The position numbers and the translations under genes are program-made. DNA of 64,000 bases, taken from NCBI GenBank assembly GCA_039191605.1, contig JBCCXL010000012.1:62001-126000 (forward strand), in the 5' to 3' direction. The stretch's first letter is position 1; every line of letters begins with the position of its first letter. Shown here piece by piece: positions 50,701-58,291 of the stretch. The stretch comes from JBCCXL01 sp039191605 (GTDB lineage: Bacteria > Acidobacteriota > Thermoanaerobaculia > Multivoradales > JAHZIX01). Below the pieces are notes generated by a model that saw nothing but the letters and a program-made list of their open reading frames with translations, ran no database searches and was not told the origin of the DNA.

Positions 50701-52259
50701 CCCCAGCGCAGCTGGCTGGGCTCGATCAGCCACCGCTGCGGGCTGAGCAGAACCTCGCCTCGCCCCTCCACCGGCTGCCCTTGGAGAGTGCCGGAGAGGC
50801 TCTCGAGCTGGATCCGCCCCTGGGGGTTCTGGGGGTCCAGGGACCAGTCGACGGCTACCGCCCGCAGGTCGAGGGCGCCGGGGGGAGCCTGTGGCAGGAA
50901 GCGCTGGGGATCGAGGCCGCCCACGCTGAGGGAGGCATCGAGCCTCGGCAGGGGCTGGCTTGCGACTTCGAAGCTTTCCGCATTGAGAGGCTCGGCTTGG
51001 GGGTCCACATCGTCGGGGTCCGCATCGCCGGGATCCGCATCGTTGGAATTGTGCAGTGTGAGGGTTCCCTGGCCCTGAATCTTTCCCTCGTCCCAGGAGG
51101 CCGTCAGTGTTTCGACGGTGATCGCCCGAGTGCTGGCGAGGCCGCGGAGCTCCAGCTGGAGCGCTGGCGGGGCGAGGATGGATCCGTCGGCGCTGCTCAC
51201 CGCCGCCGGCGTGAGGACTAGATCCCCCTGGAAGCTCGCCTCGCCGCCTTCTCCCTGAGCCTCCAGCTGGCCCCGCAGCACGCCCTCGAGAAAGGCTGCC
51301 GGGGGGCTAGCTGTATCGTCTTTTTCAGCAGTCTCGGCGGCTCCGAGGGCTCCAAGATCCGCGCTCTCCACGTCCAGCCGAAGGTCGAAGGGCTGCTGCG
51401 GATCCAGCGGGCTGCCGCGGCCTGTCAGGCTGCCCGCCAGCGTCGATGCCGTAGCGGAGCGGAAGTCGAGCTCCGCCTCCAGCTGCTGCAGGCTGCCAGA
51501 AAAGCGGCTCTGCCCGTCCACCGGCGGCAGCTCGGCGCTCTCCACCCGCCAGTCCAGCGCGAGGTCCAGGGGCCACGGGCCGTCGAGGGTGAGCTCGCCG
51601 CCCTGCCCGTTTTCCGGGAGTCGAAGGGACCACTGCAGGGTGTCGAAATTACCGTCGGCGCTGAGCTGCCCAAGGCTAAGCTGGCTGCCTCGTAGATTCG
51701 CTCCCAGCTGAAGGCCGTGGAGGGCCGCCAGCTCCTCGTCATCCTGGAAGATCCTCAGGTTTTCCACCTTTAGCGGGGCGAGGGCAAGGGGGCGGGGGAG
51801 GCGCAGCGTCGGCAGCTGGAGAGGGGCGGTTTCGGGCTCGCTGGCGCCGCCGCTGAGCCGCAGCTCACAGTCCCGCGCCGCCGCCCGGAGCCGCGCCGCG
51901 CCGCGGGTCAGGGGGGCCGGAGAGAGGGCCACGGAGAGGTGCTCGCAGCGCAGGTCCAGGCCGTCGCCGCGGAAGGTGAAGGGGGTGCTCTCCAACCCTC
52001 CCACGGGGCTGCCTCGAAGGGCGGAGAGATCCAGGCCCTCGGGGGCCAGAGAGCTCGCCAAGGTGCGCAGGGCGAAGCCGCCGAGGGAGGTGAAGAGGAG
52101 GGCGGCGAGCAGAAGCATGGCGAGGCAGAATCCGACGACGGTGGCGAGGAAAATTCGCCGAGGCCAGCGCCGGCGCCTTCCACCGGTGGCCTGCTGGTCA
52201 GGCTGCGGCTGGGGGGGGCCCTGAGGCGAACTCTGGGACAAGCTCTGCGGGGAAGTCAT
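47784..52259 (-). CDS. tamB: TamB-like translocation and assembly module protein
   Basis: A 1491-residue AsmA/TamB-type protein: short cytoplasmic Arg-rich start, one membrane helix (about 30-60), then a very long beta-helical region with repeated alternating hydrophobic pattern, and the C-terminal TamB (DUF490) domain (about 1100-1491) with phrases such as GRLLFTGGPADNPGLDLEISR, SEEDALAYLLFG and FGEYLSPRLFVAYGIGL, all typical. TamB bridges the periplasm and partners with TamA in moving phospholipids or assembling outer-membrane proteins. Its ATG shares one base with the tamA stop (TGATG), so the two are co-translated. Confidence 0.95.
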   Translation of the reverse strand: MTSPQSLSQSSPQGPPQPQPDQQATGGRRRRWPRRIFLATVVGFCLAMLLLAALLFTSLGGFALRTLASSLAPEGLDLSALRGSPVGGLESTPFTFRGDGLDLRCEHLSVALSPAPLTRGAARLRAAARDCELRLSGGASEPETAPLQLPTLRLPRPLALAPLKVENLRIFQDDEELAALHGLQLGANLRGSQLSLGQLSADGNFDTLQWSLRLPENGQGGELTLDGPWPLDLALDWRVESAELPPVDGQSRFSGSLQQLEAELDFRSATASTLAGSLTGRGSPLDPQQPFDLRLDVESADLGALGAAETAEKDDTASPPAAFLEGVLRGQLEAQGEGGEASFQGDLVLTPAAVSSADGSILAPPALQLELRGLASTRAITVETLTASWDEGKIQGQGTLTLHNSNDADPGDADPDDVDPQAEPLNAESFEVASQPLPRLDASLSVGGLDPQRFLPQAPPGALDLRAVAVDWSLDPQNPQGRIQLESLSGTLQGQPVEGRGEVLLSPQRWLIEPSQLRWGGALAQASGNLEGERWDLLWSIAAPDLDSLDPRLGGSFSASGTLQGPQDAPRWRAQLRSQGLQLPGLAAQELRGEVDFVHSPTGRADAQLTLRQVSLGEELEISAASLRSTGRVDDHRLSLDALVSNPSERGEASSVALALLAEGAWEQSEGSAAPDGAASRWSGRLLELALSPKGSFDSADSASVLPTELPSVSLREASEATFASDGSWRLGETCLAVGDGQLCVTGEQRAEGALDAALQLRQLPLQWARPWLPQELTIHGALDGSGALRGQLGNGGWRVDTADLELNLIAGELEWSGHGDDLQDASGNALSKPETESGIENLRWPITAATLTARRQPGAGLAVPGSLVADLSLDLGPKGRLTAHGELAEPAGAAPWTSSSLRASLRGELHDFLPLVSALDPLDSLEGTLHLDLAADGSLGSPRWAGEVHLNGDEGRVLTGSPTQGGAASSLLLNPLQAYLELRPDGARLTALAEAPDSGLLLNFGAQLQQPAPSNEDPGDGKPRDTAASSSSWIDETLNAPLQGRLVTRIPDLGSVEGLLPELRELSGSARGEVFLGGSLRQPELRGSAQLRRGRAQLPLLGITLSGADLDLELQGPQQLTLSGQVSSGGGRLQLNGTARRTEEDSEAGGGASTEALIQITSAPLVSTQATADQAPGIHSPGFQLVDLPEAKIWGHPDLEITANQEGLSIQGELTIPKARFDLDRVPPTVPISDDVVFVTAGSTNGPQRLPIRSEVRLVLGEDVRVQGVGARSRLEGELDLREDPGRAMLAAGELTLHEGRLVVAGQRLEVDRGRLLFTGGPADNPGLDLEISRSRRGGDVRATLRILGTADEPLLQLFTDPPSSEEDALAYLLFGAPLSQTSSSDRDLVDRTLTSAGLSLSGAIAKRLGDRLGIDETQVEATSGQESATLFFGEYLSPRLFVAYGIGLLEPVSTFRLRYTLSDLWELRAESGSESSVDLSYRVGTSKAP

Positions 52260-54490
52260 CAGAAACCCCATCCGAAGGAGAGATGCAGGCGCACCGGCCG
52301 ATTGCCGCTGGGATTGCGCTCGGTGAGGCCCCAGGCGACGTCCGCTTTGAATACTCCCACCGGCGAGAAGACCCGCAGACCGACTCCGGCTCCCTGCTCC
52401 AGGGCGTCTCCCACGTTGTCGAAGGCATTGCCGACGTCCCAGAAGACCGCCGCCCCCAACATGCCTCGTACCCGGGTTTCTAGCTCCAGCGATCCGCTAG
52501 CGACGAAGCGCCCTCCGACCACCTGGTCCTCGACTTTCGGGCCGAGGCTTTGGAAGTCGTAGCCGCGAACGCTCTGATCCCCGCCGGCGAAAAAGCGCAG
52601 GGCTGGCGGCAGCTGGCGGAAGTCGGGGCTGGTAAGGACGCCGAGCTCGCCGCGGGCGAGGATCCGGGTGCCCTCGCCGAGGGAGCGGGCGAGGGAGTAG
52701 CGGACGTGGCCGCGAATCAGGGAATCGTCGGAGAAGAGGCGGTCGCTGGCTCCCTTGAGCTCCAGGCTGAAGTTGTCCAGCGAGCTCGGGCGGCCGCGGC
52801 CCTGGCTGCGGAAATACGACAGCGAGATGGAGGGCAGCAGGTAATAGCCCTGCCCCTGGTCGATGCTGCCGACGCTGTATTCGTGGTCCTCGTAGGACAG
52901 CGCCACCACCTGTCGCCAGCGACCCCAGGGGCTGCCCCAGCGCAGGGAGGCGAAGCTCAGGGTGGACTCGCTGGTCTCGAGCTCCTTGTCTTCGATGCCG
53001 GCGGCGAGGGTGATGGCGCTATCGCCGAAGGAGGAGGTCGCCAGCTCTCGCTCGTCCAGATTTTGGCGAATCAGCGGCACGACGTAGCGCGCTCCGCCGG
53101 AGGTCTCCCGCTCCGAGAGCTTGATCTGCGCCTCGGCGTAGTGGCCGTAGCGGTTGACCCTCACCATCTCCCACCCGGCGGAGAGTCGGGCTCCCGTATC
53201 GGTGCCGTAGCCGGCGCTCAGGGAGTAGCTCTCCCGGCGGCGGAAGGAGGGGGTGACGGTGACGGGAATCGAGAGCGCCGCCGTGGTCGGCTGCTGAATC
53301 TCGTCTGGAGGGTCGTCTTGGGATTCCGGCGGAGTCTCTTGCGAACCGGTGCGATTCGCTGTCGTGGAGGGGCTTTGGGCCTCTGAGGAGGGACGCTGCG
53401 GGCGCACCGTGACTCGGTCGAAGTAGGGAGCCCGCAGCAGCCGCTGCTGGAGTCCCAGCACCTGGTTGGCGTCGTAGGGATCACCGGGAGAGAAGGGGAC
53501 GAAGCGGCCCAGAAGCTGGGGATCGAGGCTGTCCTGCTGGAAGTCCACCGCGCCGAAGCGGTAGCGGGGCCCCGGATCGAAGCGCAGCAGAATCTGCGCC
53601 GTGTTGGCGTCGCGGTCGATTCGAATCTCGGCCTGCTGAAAGCGGGCCCGGAAGTAGCCGCGCCGCGCCGCGAGACCGGTGAGCCGGTCGCGGGCGGCGA
53701 TGTAGGTTCCCTGATCGAGGATGTCTCCAGGGGCTAGGGGGTAGGTTTCCAGCCAGCGCTGAAAGGCCTCGTCTTGGGTGGGAGGCGAGGAGGGGGATTC
53801 CGGGGGAGGGGGGATCGGCAGGATTTCGAGACTTCGCTCGGTGATCCGCAGCGGTGTCCCGAGCTCGATTCGGTAGACGGCGCGATAGCCCGGCAGGGGA
53901 ACCGTATCGAGACTCGGTCGCTGTTCCCTGGCGATGGCCTCGGGGGGCAGGAGCTCGAGGCTGTCCAGGATCTCGGCGCGAAAGTAGCCGCGGGATTCCA
54001 GCACCCGCTGGATCTCTTGGGGGGCGCGGGCGTGGAGAACCTTGACCTCCTCCGGATGGGCAGCGCCCTCCCTCGCCGCGGCGGCGATGCCGAGGATCGC
54101 CAGCAGGCGCTCCCGCAGCTCGCCGTCCACCCCTTCCAGGACCAGCTCCACTTCGACTTTCTGGGCCTCGGCCTGTGTCCCTTGGGTGGTGGATTCGCCG
54201 TCCTGCGAGTCCTTCTCGGCCCCCTCTTCACCTCCATCGCCGGGCGCGAGGCCTAAGGCTTCCAGCGCTTCGCTGAGCTTGGTGGCGAGGCTGCCGGCGG
54301 CTTCGCCGCGGTCCTGGGGTTCCGCCTGCGTCGGCCCTGGACTGATCAGCAGCAGGAGGGCGAGGAGGAAGACCGGGAGGAGGAGAGTCGGGGTCAGCTC
54401 CAGAAAGCCAAATCTGCGGCAACGACCGAGCCGATGGTGGAGCAAGAGCCGGTGCCGGAGCTGGCGTTGGGGGGGCAATGAAGGGGCCAT
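52259..54490 (-). CDS. tamA: TamA-like Omp85 outer-membrane assembly protein
   Basis: A 743-residue Omp85-family protein: signal peptide (about 25-58), a low-complexity stretch, POTRA-type domains (about 100-390; for example VLHARAPQEIQRVLESRGYFRAEI and YRFGAVDFQQDSLDP), then a 16-stranded barrel with the lid-lock motif in GGDQSVRGYDFQSLGP (RGY) and the DVGNAFD strand, ending in LHLSFGWGF. It assembles barrel proteins and/or forms the outer-membrane port for TamB. A Gln/Ser/Pro-rich insert of about 50 residues sits between POTRA3 and the barrel. tamB follows with a one-base overlap. The start is in the last unit of a short tandem repeat (54488-54570). Confidence 0.94.
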   Translation of the reverse strand: MAPSLPPQRQLRHRLLLHHRLGRCRRFGFLELTPTLLLPVFLLALLLLISPGPTQAEPQDRGEAAGSLATKLSEALEALGLAPGDGGEEGAEKDSQDGESTTQGTQAEAQKVEVELVLEGVDGELRERLLAILGIAAAAREGAAHPEEVKVLHARAPQEIQRVLESRGYFRAEILDSLELLPPEAIAREQRPSLDTVPLPGYRAVYRIELGTPLRITERSLEILPIPPPPESPSSPPTQDEAFQRWLETYPLAPGDILDQGTYIAARDRLTGLAARRGYFRARFQQAEIRIDRDANTAQILLRFDPGPRYRFGAVDFQQDSLDPQLLGRFVPFSPGDPYDANQVLGLQQRLLRAPYFDRVTVRPQRPSSEAQSPSTTANRTGSQETPPESQDDPPDEIQQPTTAALSIPVTVTPSFRRRESYSLSAGYGTDTGARLSAGWEMVRVNRYGHYAEAQIKLSERETSGGARYVVPLIRQNLDERELATSSFGDSAITLAAGIEDKELETSESTLSFASLRWGSPWGRWRQVVALSYEDHEYSVGSIDQGQGYYLLPSISLSYFRSQGRGRPSSLDNFSLELKGASDRLFSDDSLIRGHVRYSLARSLGEGTRILARGELGVLTSPDFRQLPPALRFFAGGDQSVRGYDFQSLGPKVEDQVVGGRFVASGSLELETRVRGMLGAAVFWDVGNAFDNVGDALEQGAGVGLRVFSPVGVFKADVAWGLTERNPSGNRPVRLHLSFGWGF

Positions 54491-54570
54491 CAGGAAGCAG
54501 CCATCAGGATAGGGACCATCAGCAAGCAGGCATCAGGAATTGTCATCAGGAATTGTCATCAGGAATTTGC
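54488..54570. repeat. Short tandem repeat across the luxC-like/tamA junction
   Basis: On the minus strand the phrase TTCCTGATG recurs with small changes about six times between the stop of the LuxC-like gene and the start of tamA (AATTCCTGATGAC three times, then CTGATG variants). Each copy contains a TGATG stop/start-like core. The first copy holds the real LuxC-like stop; the last holds the tamA ATG. Confidence 0.7.
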
Positions 54571-56079
54571 GGCGCTCGCCGGGAGCCCGAAGAGACTCAA
54601 GGGGTCGTAGCCGCCGTTGCGCCACAGAGCGTCGGCGTGCTGGAGGCGGCCGGGGGCTACGCGATGGTGGGCGCCGAGATCTTCCAGCGCAGCTTCGAGG
54701 TGCCAGGCTCCTTCCCCGGCCAGAGCGGCTCCCTGGATTTGGCCGCGGAAGGGGGAGAGCCGCGGGATCAGGCTCTCGAGATCGTCGACCGCATGCACCC
54801 GAAGGGCTCGCAGCGCCGGCGGCAGCCGTGGCTCCGGTGCCGTCGTGAGGAAGACCGTGCCGGCTTCCAGGCGATCTGGAGTGGCGGCGTGGATCTGCTC
54901 CCCGCGTAGCATGGCGACCTCCCGTTCCAGGCGCAATGCGGCTAGGGTGGCGGGATCGGTGGGGCCCGGAGGGAGCATTTCGGCTTCCCTGGCGAGGGCG
55001 GTAGCGAGATCGAGGGCGAAGCCGCGAGCCTGGGAAGGGTCTGCCTGGATCCACAACTCCCGCAGCGAGAGACAACCCCGCTGGTCGAAGAGGGCGACGT
55101 CTCGAGCTAGCAAACGGGCTAGATCTGGCTGAGTCAGGGCATCTTCGGCGAGGATTCCCAGGCTCCAGCCGGGGCCGTAGGCGGCGAGGTCGGGGATCGC
55201 GTTGGAGTCGCTGGGGTGGCTGATGCTGGAGCGTCGAGAGCGCAGGCTCGCGAGGGTGGCGTCATCGCCGTAGACCACCAGCGGCGTCGCCAGCTCCAGG
55301 AGGGGAGCCTCCCGCTGAAGATCTCCGCCGGGCCAGGTGGTGGCGGCGAGGGCCTGGGCCAGCGGGGGATGGGCGCGCACCAAAAGGCGCACCAGGGCGC
55401 TGGCGAAATGAGGGTTGGAGGACGGTGATTTGAGCAGCACCGGGCAGCGAGCGAGGAGAGCCGGGAGCAGGGCTTGGGCGGCGAGGGCGGGGAGGTTGCC
55501 CGCCAGCACGATGGCCGCCGGGCCGGGGGAAGCTGCTGGATGAGTGGGTGCTGCTGGGTCAGCGGGCGCTGCTGGCGGCGTTTGGCGGCGGCGATGGTCG
55601 GCGATTTTTGCGAGGGCCCGCAGCGCTTCGCCGAGAAGGCCCCCGAGCAGGGCCTCGAGGCCCGCCTGCAGCCCGGCCGGGGAGAGTCGGCTCGCCTCGA
55701 CGAGGGCCGGCTGTAGCTCCCGGCGTGGTGGCGAGTCGACATCCAGGAGTTCCTCGAGGCTCTGTTGCCAAATCGTCAGCAGGCGTTCTGTGGGTAGAGC
55801 CTCGAGCGCCGCCGGGCCCTGGCTTTGCAGTCGCAGGAGGGTGGCTCTCAGCTCCTCGGGGCTGGTTTCTCGCTGCGCCGGGCTGGTTTCTTGCTGCGCC
55901 GGGCTGGTTTCTCGCTGCGCCGGGCTGGTTTCTCGCTGCGCCGGGCTGGTTTCTCGCTGCGCCGGGCTGGTTTCTCGCTGCGCCGGGCTGGTTTCTCGCT
56001 GCGCCGGGCTGGGTGCCGCTGCGGATGGCTGCTTCTTCGAGGCATTGGACCCGGAACCATTCGGCGAGGGGGTGCTCAT
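54559..56079 (-). CDS. LuxC-like acyl-CoA/acyl-protein reductase
   Basis: A 506-residue aldehyde-dehydrogenase-fold reductase of the LuxC family. The catalytic Cys336 lies in FDQRGCLSLREL, matching LuxC's nucleophile; VLAGNLPALAAQALLPALL and PVLLKSPSSNPHFASAL form the NADPH-binding half. LuxC reduces activated fatty acids to aldehydes. The N-terminus carries a seven-copy SPAQRET repeat (24-72) absent from classical LuxC. Its ATG overlaps the stop of the LuxE-like gene by four bases. No luxA/luxB is in the window, so it likely makes aldehydes or alcohols for another purpose, perhaps envelope lipids, given that tamA and tamB follow. Confidence 0.85.
   Translation of the reverse strand: MSTPSPNGSGSNASKKQPSAAAPSPAQRETSPAQRETSPAQRETSPAQRETSPAQRETSPAQQETSPAQRETSPEELRATLLRLQSQGPAALEALPTERLLTIWQQSLEELLDVDSPPRRELQPALVEASRLSPAGLQAGLEALLGGLLGEALRALAKIADHRRRQTPPAAPADPAAPTHPAASPGPAAIVLAGNLPALAAQALLPALLARCPVLLKSPSSNPHFASALVRLLVRAHPPLAQALAATTWPGGDLQREAPLLELATPLVVYGDDATLASLRSRRSSISHPSDSNAIPDLAAYGPGWSLGILAEDALTQPDLARLLARDVALFDQRGCLSLRELWIQADPSQARGFALDLATALAREAEMLPPGPTDPATLAALRLEREVAMLRGEQIHAATPDRLEAGTVFLTTAPEPRLPPALRALRVHAVDDLESLIPRLSPFRGQIQGAALAGEGAWHLEAALEDLGAHHRVAPGRLQHADALWRNGGYDPLSLFGLPASAANS
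55864..56010. repeat. 21-nt tandem repeat, seven copies, in frame
   Basis: Seven near-identical copies of a 21-base unit (GCTGGTTTCTCGCTGCGCCGG on the + strand) encode seven SPAQRET heptads near the N-terminus of the LuxC-like protein. Only one copy has an amino-acid change (Arg to Gln). The near identity suggests recent expansion. No unique spacers exist, so it is not a CRISPR array. Confidence 0.95.
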
Positions 56080-57161
56080 CTGCCGGTGCTCATCTCTTCC
56101 ACGGTGAGCGAACAGCCTCGAAGCTGAGCTCCGGTGGCGCGCCCCACAAGGCGAAAGCCATCGCCTTCCCGTAGGCCGAGATCCTGGGTCAGGATCGCGG
56201 AGATGGAGCCGGCATTGGCGAGATCGAAGACCGCCACCAGGCCCTCCTGCCCCGCCGGCAGCTCTTGCAGATCCTGGGGGTCGAGAATCCTCACCGGGGC
56301 CCACGGAGGGCTGAAGAAGAGATCCTGATCCCCGCCTCCCAGAGCGTTGGTGTAGAACTGACTGGAGAGCTCGGTCATGCCGTATTCCCGAACCACTCGA
56401 GAGGGCGGGACCCCCAGGCTGCGGTCGATTCGCCGCAGCAGCTCGCGGCGGGGCACTTCGCGAGTCTTGCCCTTGAAGCCCCCGGTCTCGAAGATCACGC
56501 TGCCGGGGGGAAGCGGGGGCGAGGCCTGCTCTCGGCTTTCTCGCCAGTCCAGCCACCAGGCGAGGGCAAAGGCGGTGGCGAACACCAGCACGGGGCCGGC
56601 TACTTCCTGCTGCTTTTCCCTGTTTTCCCCGCTGAGCTGCGCAACCCAGGCTTCCGCCTGATCGATGTCCAATCCCTGCTCTCCAAAGGCCACACAGCCC
56701 TGGCCTGGAACTCCGTATCTCTCCTCGACGGTATGCCCCATGTAGGCGAGGGAGGAATCCCGCATTTGTTCCCAGGGGGGAACTAGCCGCAGGATCGGAC
56801 AGGACTTTCCCGACGGAAGGCAGGCCTGGGGAAAACTCTCAGCGATGGCCCGGCGGTAGAGCTGGGGGTAGGGATTGTGGTGAACGCTGCGCTGATCGGC
56901 GCCCGCGGTGGTGCCGCTGCTGCGGAAGGTGAGCTGCGGCGGCGCGATTCGAAAGTCGATGGATTGAAAGGCGGGGGTGGGAACCGCGGGCACCTCGCTC
57001 CATCGGGTGACCGTCTCTGGGCCGCGTCGACGCTCCTCACAAAGCCGCCGGTATTCGGGAATGGCGGCGAATTGTTGGCGAAAAGCCTCCAGCGCGAGGC
57101 GGTTGAAATCCCCGGCTGGGGGGTTCTGGATGAAGGCCTCAATTCGTTCGATCAGGCTCAT
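56076..57161 (-). CDS. LuxE-like acyl-activating enzyme (acyl-protein synthetase)
   Basis: A 361-residue protein of the LuxE / phenylacetate-CoA-ligase-like adenylate-forming family. LTFRSSGTTAG (about 77-87) is the ATP loop, VFETGGFKGKTREVPRRELLRRI and VREYGMTELSSQFY are LuxE hallmarks. LuxE activates a fatty acid as the AMP ester and holds the acyl group on a C-terminal Cys for LuxC; here a Cys near the end (about residue 349, RGCSL) could play that role. It is co-translated with the LuxC-like gene. Together they can convert a fatty acid to an aldehyde. The acid specificity is unknown. Confidence 0.87.
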   Translation of the reverse strand: MSLIERIEAFIQNPPAGDFNRLALEAFRQQFAAIPEYRRLCEERRRGPETVTRWSEVPAVPTPAFQSIDFRIAPPQLTFRSSGTTAGADQRSVHHNPYPQLYRRAIAESFPQACLPSGKSCPILRLVPPWEQMRDSSLAYMGHTVEERYGVPGQGCVAFGEQGLDIDQAEAWVAQLSGENREKQQEVAGPVLVFATAFALAWWLDWRESREQASPPLPPGSVIFETGGFKGKTREVPRRELLRRIDRSLGVPPSRVVREYGMTELSSQFYTNALGGGDQDLFFSPPWAPVRILDPQDLQELPAGQEGLVAVFDLANAGSISAILTQDLGLREGDGFRLVGRATGAQLRGCSLTVEEMSTGR

Positions 57162-57595
57162 CTGGCAGAGTTTAGCGTGTTTCGTTGGTGAGGAGCTGAC
57201 GGTGGTGGGGGAGAAAGTGGGGGTATACTGAGTCTCGGTTGGCGCTGACCCTAGTCAGCACAACTCGCCTCTTGTCGATGACATTCCCTGAGCGTTTTTG
57301 CGCTCCTTCGCCTCCCCCGGGTTTCCCTTTACGCTTCGATCCGCCAGCGGATCGTGGCTATCTTGCGCTCCGCGACCTTTTTGCGCTTCGGAGACCTTCG
57401 CTTTTGTCGCCCAATCGAAGTGCCGTCGGTCGTTCTGCGAAAGTCGATGCACTCCGTTTCGCTCACTCGGGGCTTTCCTCCTCCACTCGGTTATCAGTGT
57501 GTCGATGCGCCGTGAGCCGCCGATTTAGCGACCCTCTTCTCTCCGCCTCCTCTTCGCTCTCTTTCAAGGGGTGGTGGGTAGAGCTATGCCGCGCC
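57162..57595. other. Divergent intergenic region, 434 nt, unusual leader
   Basis: This region lies between the LuxE-like gene (minus) and the cupredoxin gene (plus). Its base composition is poorer in GC than the neighbours. It holds a palindrome GATCCGC-CA-GCGGATC (57338-57353) and three repeats of a TTGCGCTYC phrase between 57295 and 57400. An open frame continues upstream of the cupredoxin start but reads as low-complexity Arg/Ser/Pro sequence, so I treat it as untranslated leader. No RNA family is recognised. Confidence 0.45.
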
Positions 57596-58291
57596 GTGCA
57601 AAGGCGGCGATGGGGGGGCTTCGCCCTGCTCTCGCTGTTGACCCTCTGCGGTGCCTCCCAGCCGCTGAGCGCCGTGGAGGTTACGGGGAAGCTGCGCCTG
57701 GTGGGAACCAATGGCGAGGAGCTGCAGCTGGCGGAGATCGCGGAGGCGGTGGTCTTCTTTCGGCCGGAGGCGGGAGCCAAAGTGCAGGCGCCGCGGCGCC
57801 CGGTGTCGCTGGTGACCAAGAACAAGGACTTCGCCCCTCGGGTGCTCACCATCCCGGTGGGCGCCACGGTGATCTTCCCCAACGAGGATCCGATCCTCCA
57901 CAACGTGTTCTCGGTCTCGCCGCGCAATCGCTTCGATCTGGGGCTCTATAGCCGCGGTCAGGGCAAGACCCACACCTTCGACTCCCCGGGCCTGGTGCGG
58001 GTGTACTGCAACGTGCATCCGGACATGGCGGCCTACCTTCTGGTGCTGGACACGCCCCATCACGTTCAGCCCAATCCCGACGGCAGCTTTCGTCTCGAGG
58101 GTTTGCCGCCGGGGCCCGGCACCCTGACGATTTGGCAGGAACGCTCTCGACCCTGGAGTCAGCGGCTGGTGATTCCGCAGCGCGGAGCGCTGCAGCCCCT
58201 GAAGGTCAACATGACCGTGGATCGCCCTCGCATCCAGCCTCACCTCAACAAATTTGGAAAGCCTTACGGACGTGGCGAACGCTACCGCTAA
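57596..58291 (+). CDS. Cupredoxin-like exported protein (type 1 copper)
   Basis: I start this 231-residue protein at GTG 57596, which gives a proper signal peptide (QRRRWGGF, then a hydrophobic core, cleavage near PLSAVE). The mature part has a cupredoxin fold with type 1 copper ligands: His in ILHNVF, and Cys, His and Met in YCNVHPDM. VIFPNEDPILHNV is typical of methylamine-utilisation/plastocyanin-like proteins of soil bacteria. A short carboxypeptidase-regulatory-like segment (PNPDGSFRLEGLPPG) follows. It would carry electrons or bind copper outside the cell. The gene runs 20 bases into the next gene, so the two are likely coupled. The exact start is uncertain. Confidence 0.78.
   Translation: MQRRRWGGFALLSLLTLCGASQPLSAVEVTGKLRLVGTNGEELQLAEIAEAVVFFRPEAGAKVQAPRRPVSLVTKNKDFAPRVLTIPVGATVIFPNEDPILHNVFSVSPRNRFDLGLYSRGQGKTHTFDSPGLVRVYCNVHPDMAAYLLVLDTPHHVQPNPDGSFRLEGLPPGPGTLTIWQERSRPWSQRLVIPQRGALQPLKVNMTVDRPRIQPHLNKFGKPYGRGERYR

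Noticed and set aside
55864..56010. Possible CRISPR array
   Set aside because: The 21-base units follow one another with no spacers and are in frame within a protein; no cas genes are nearby.
54559..57161. Bioluminescence operon
   Set aside because: Only LuxC- and LuxE-like genes are present; no luxA, luxB or luxD is in the window.
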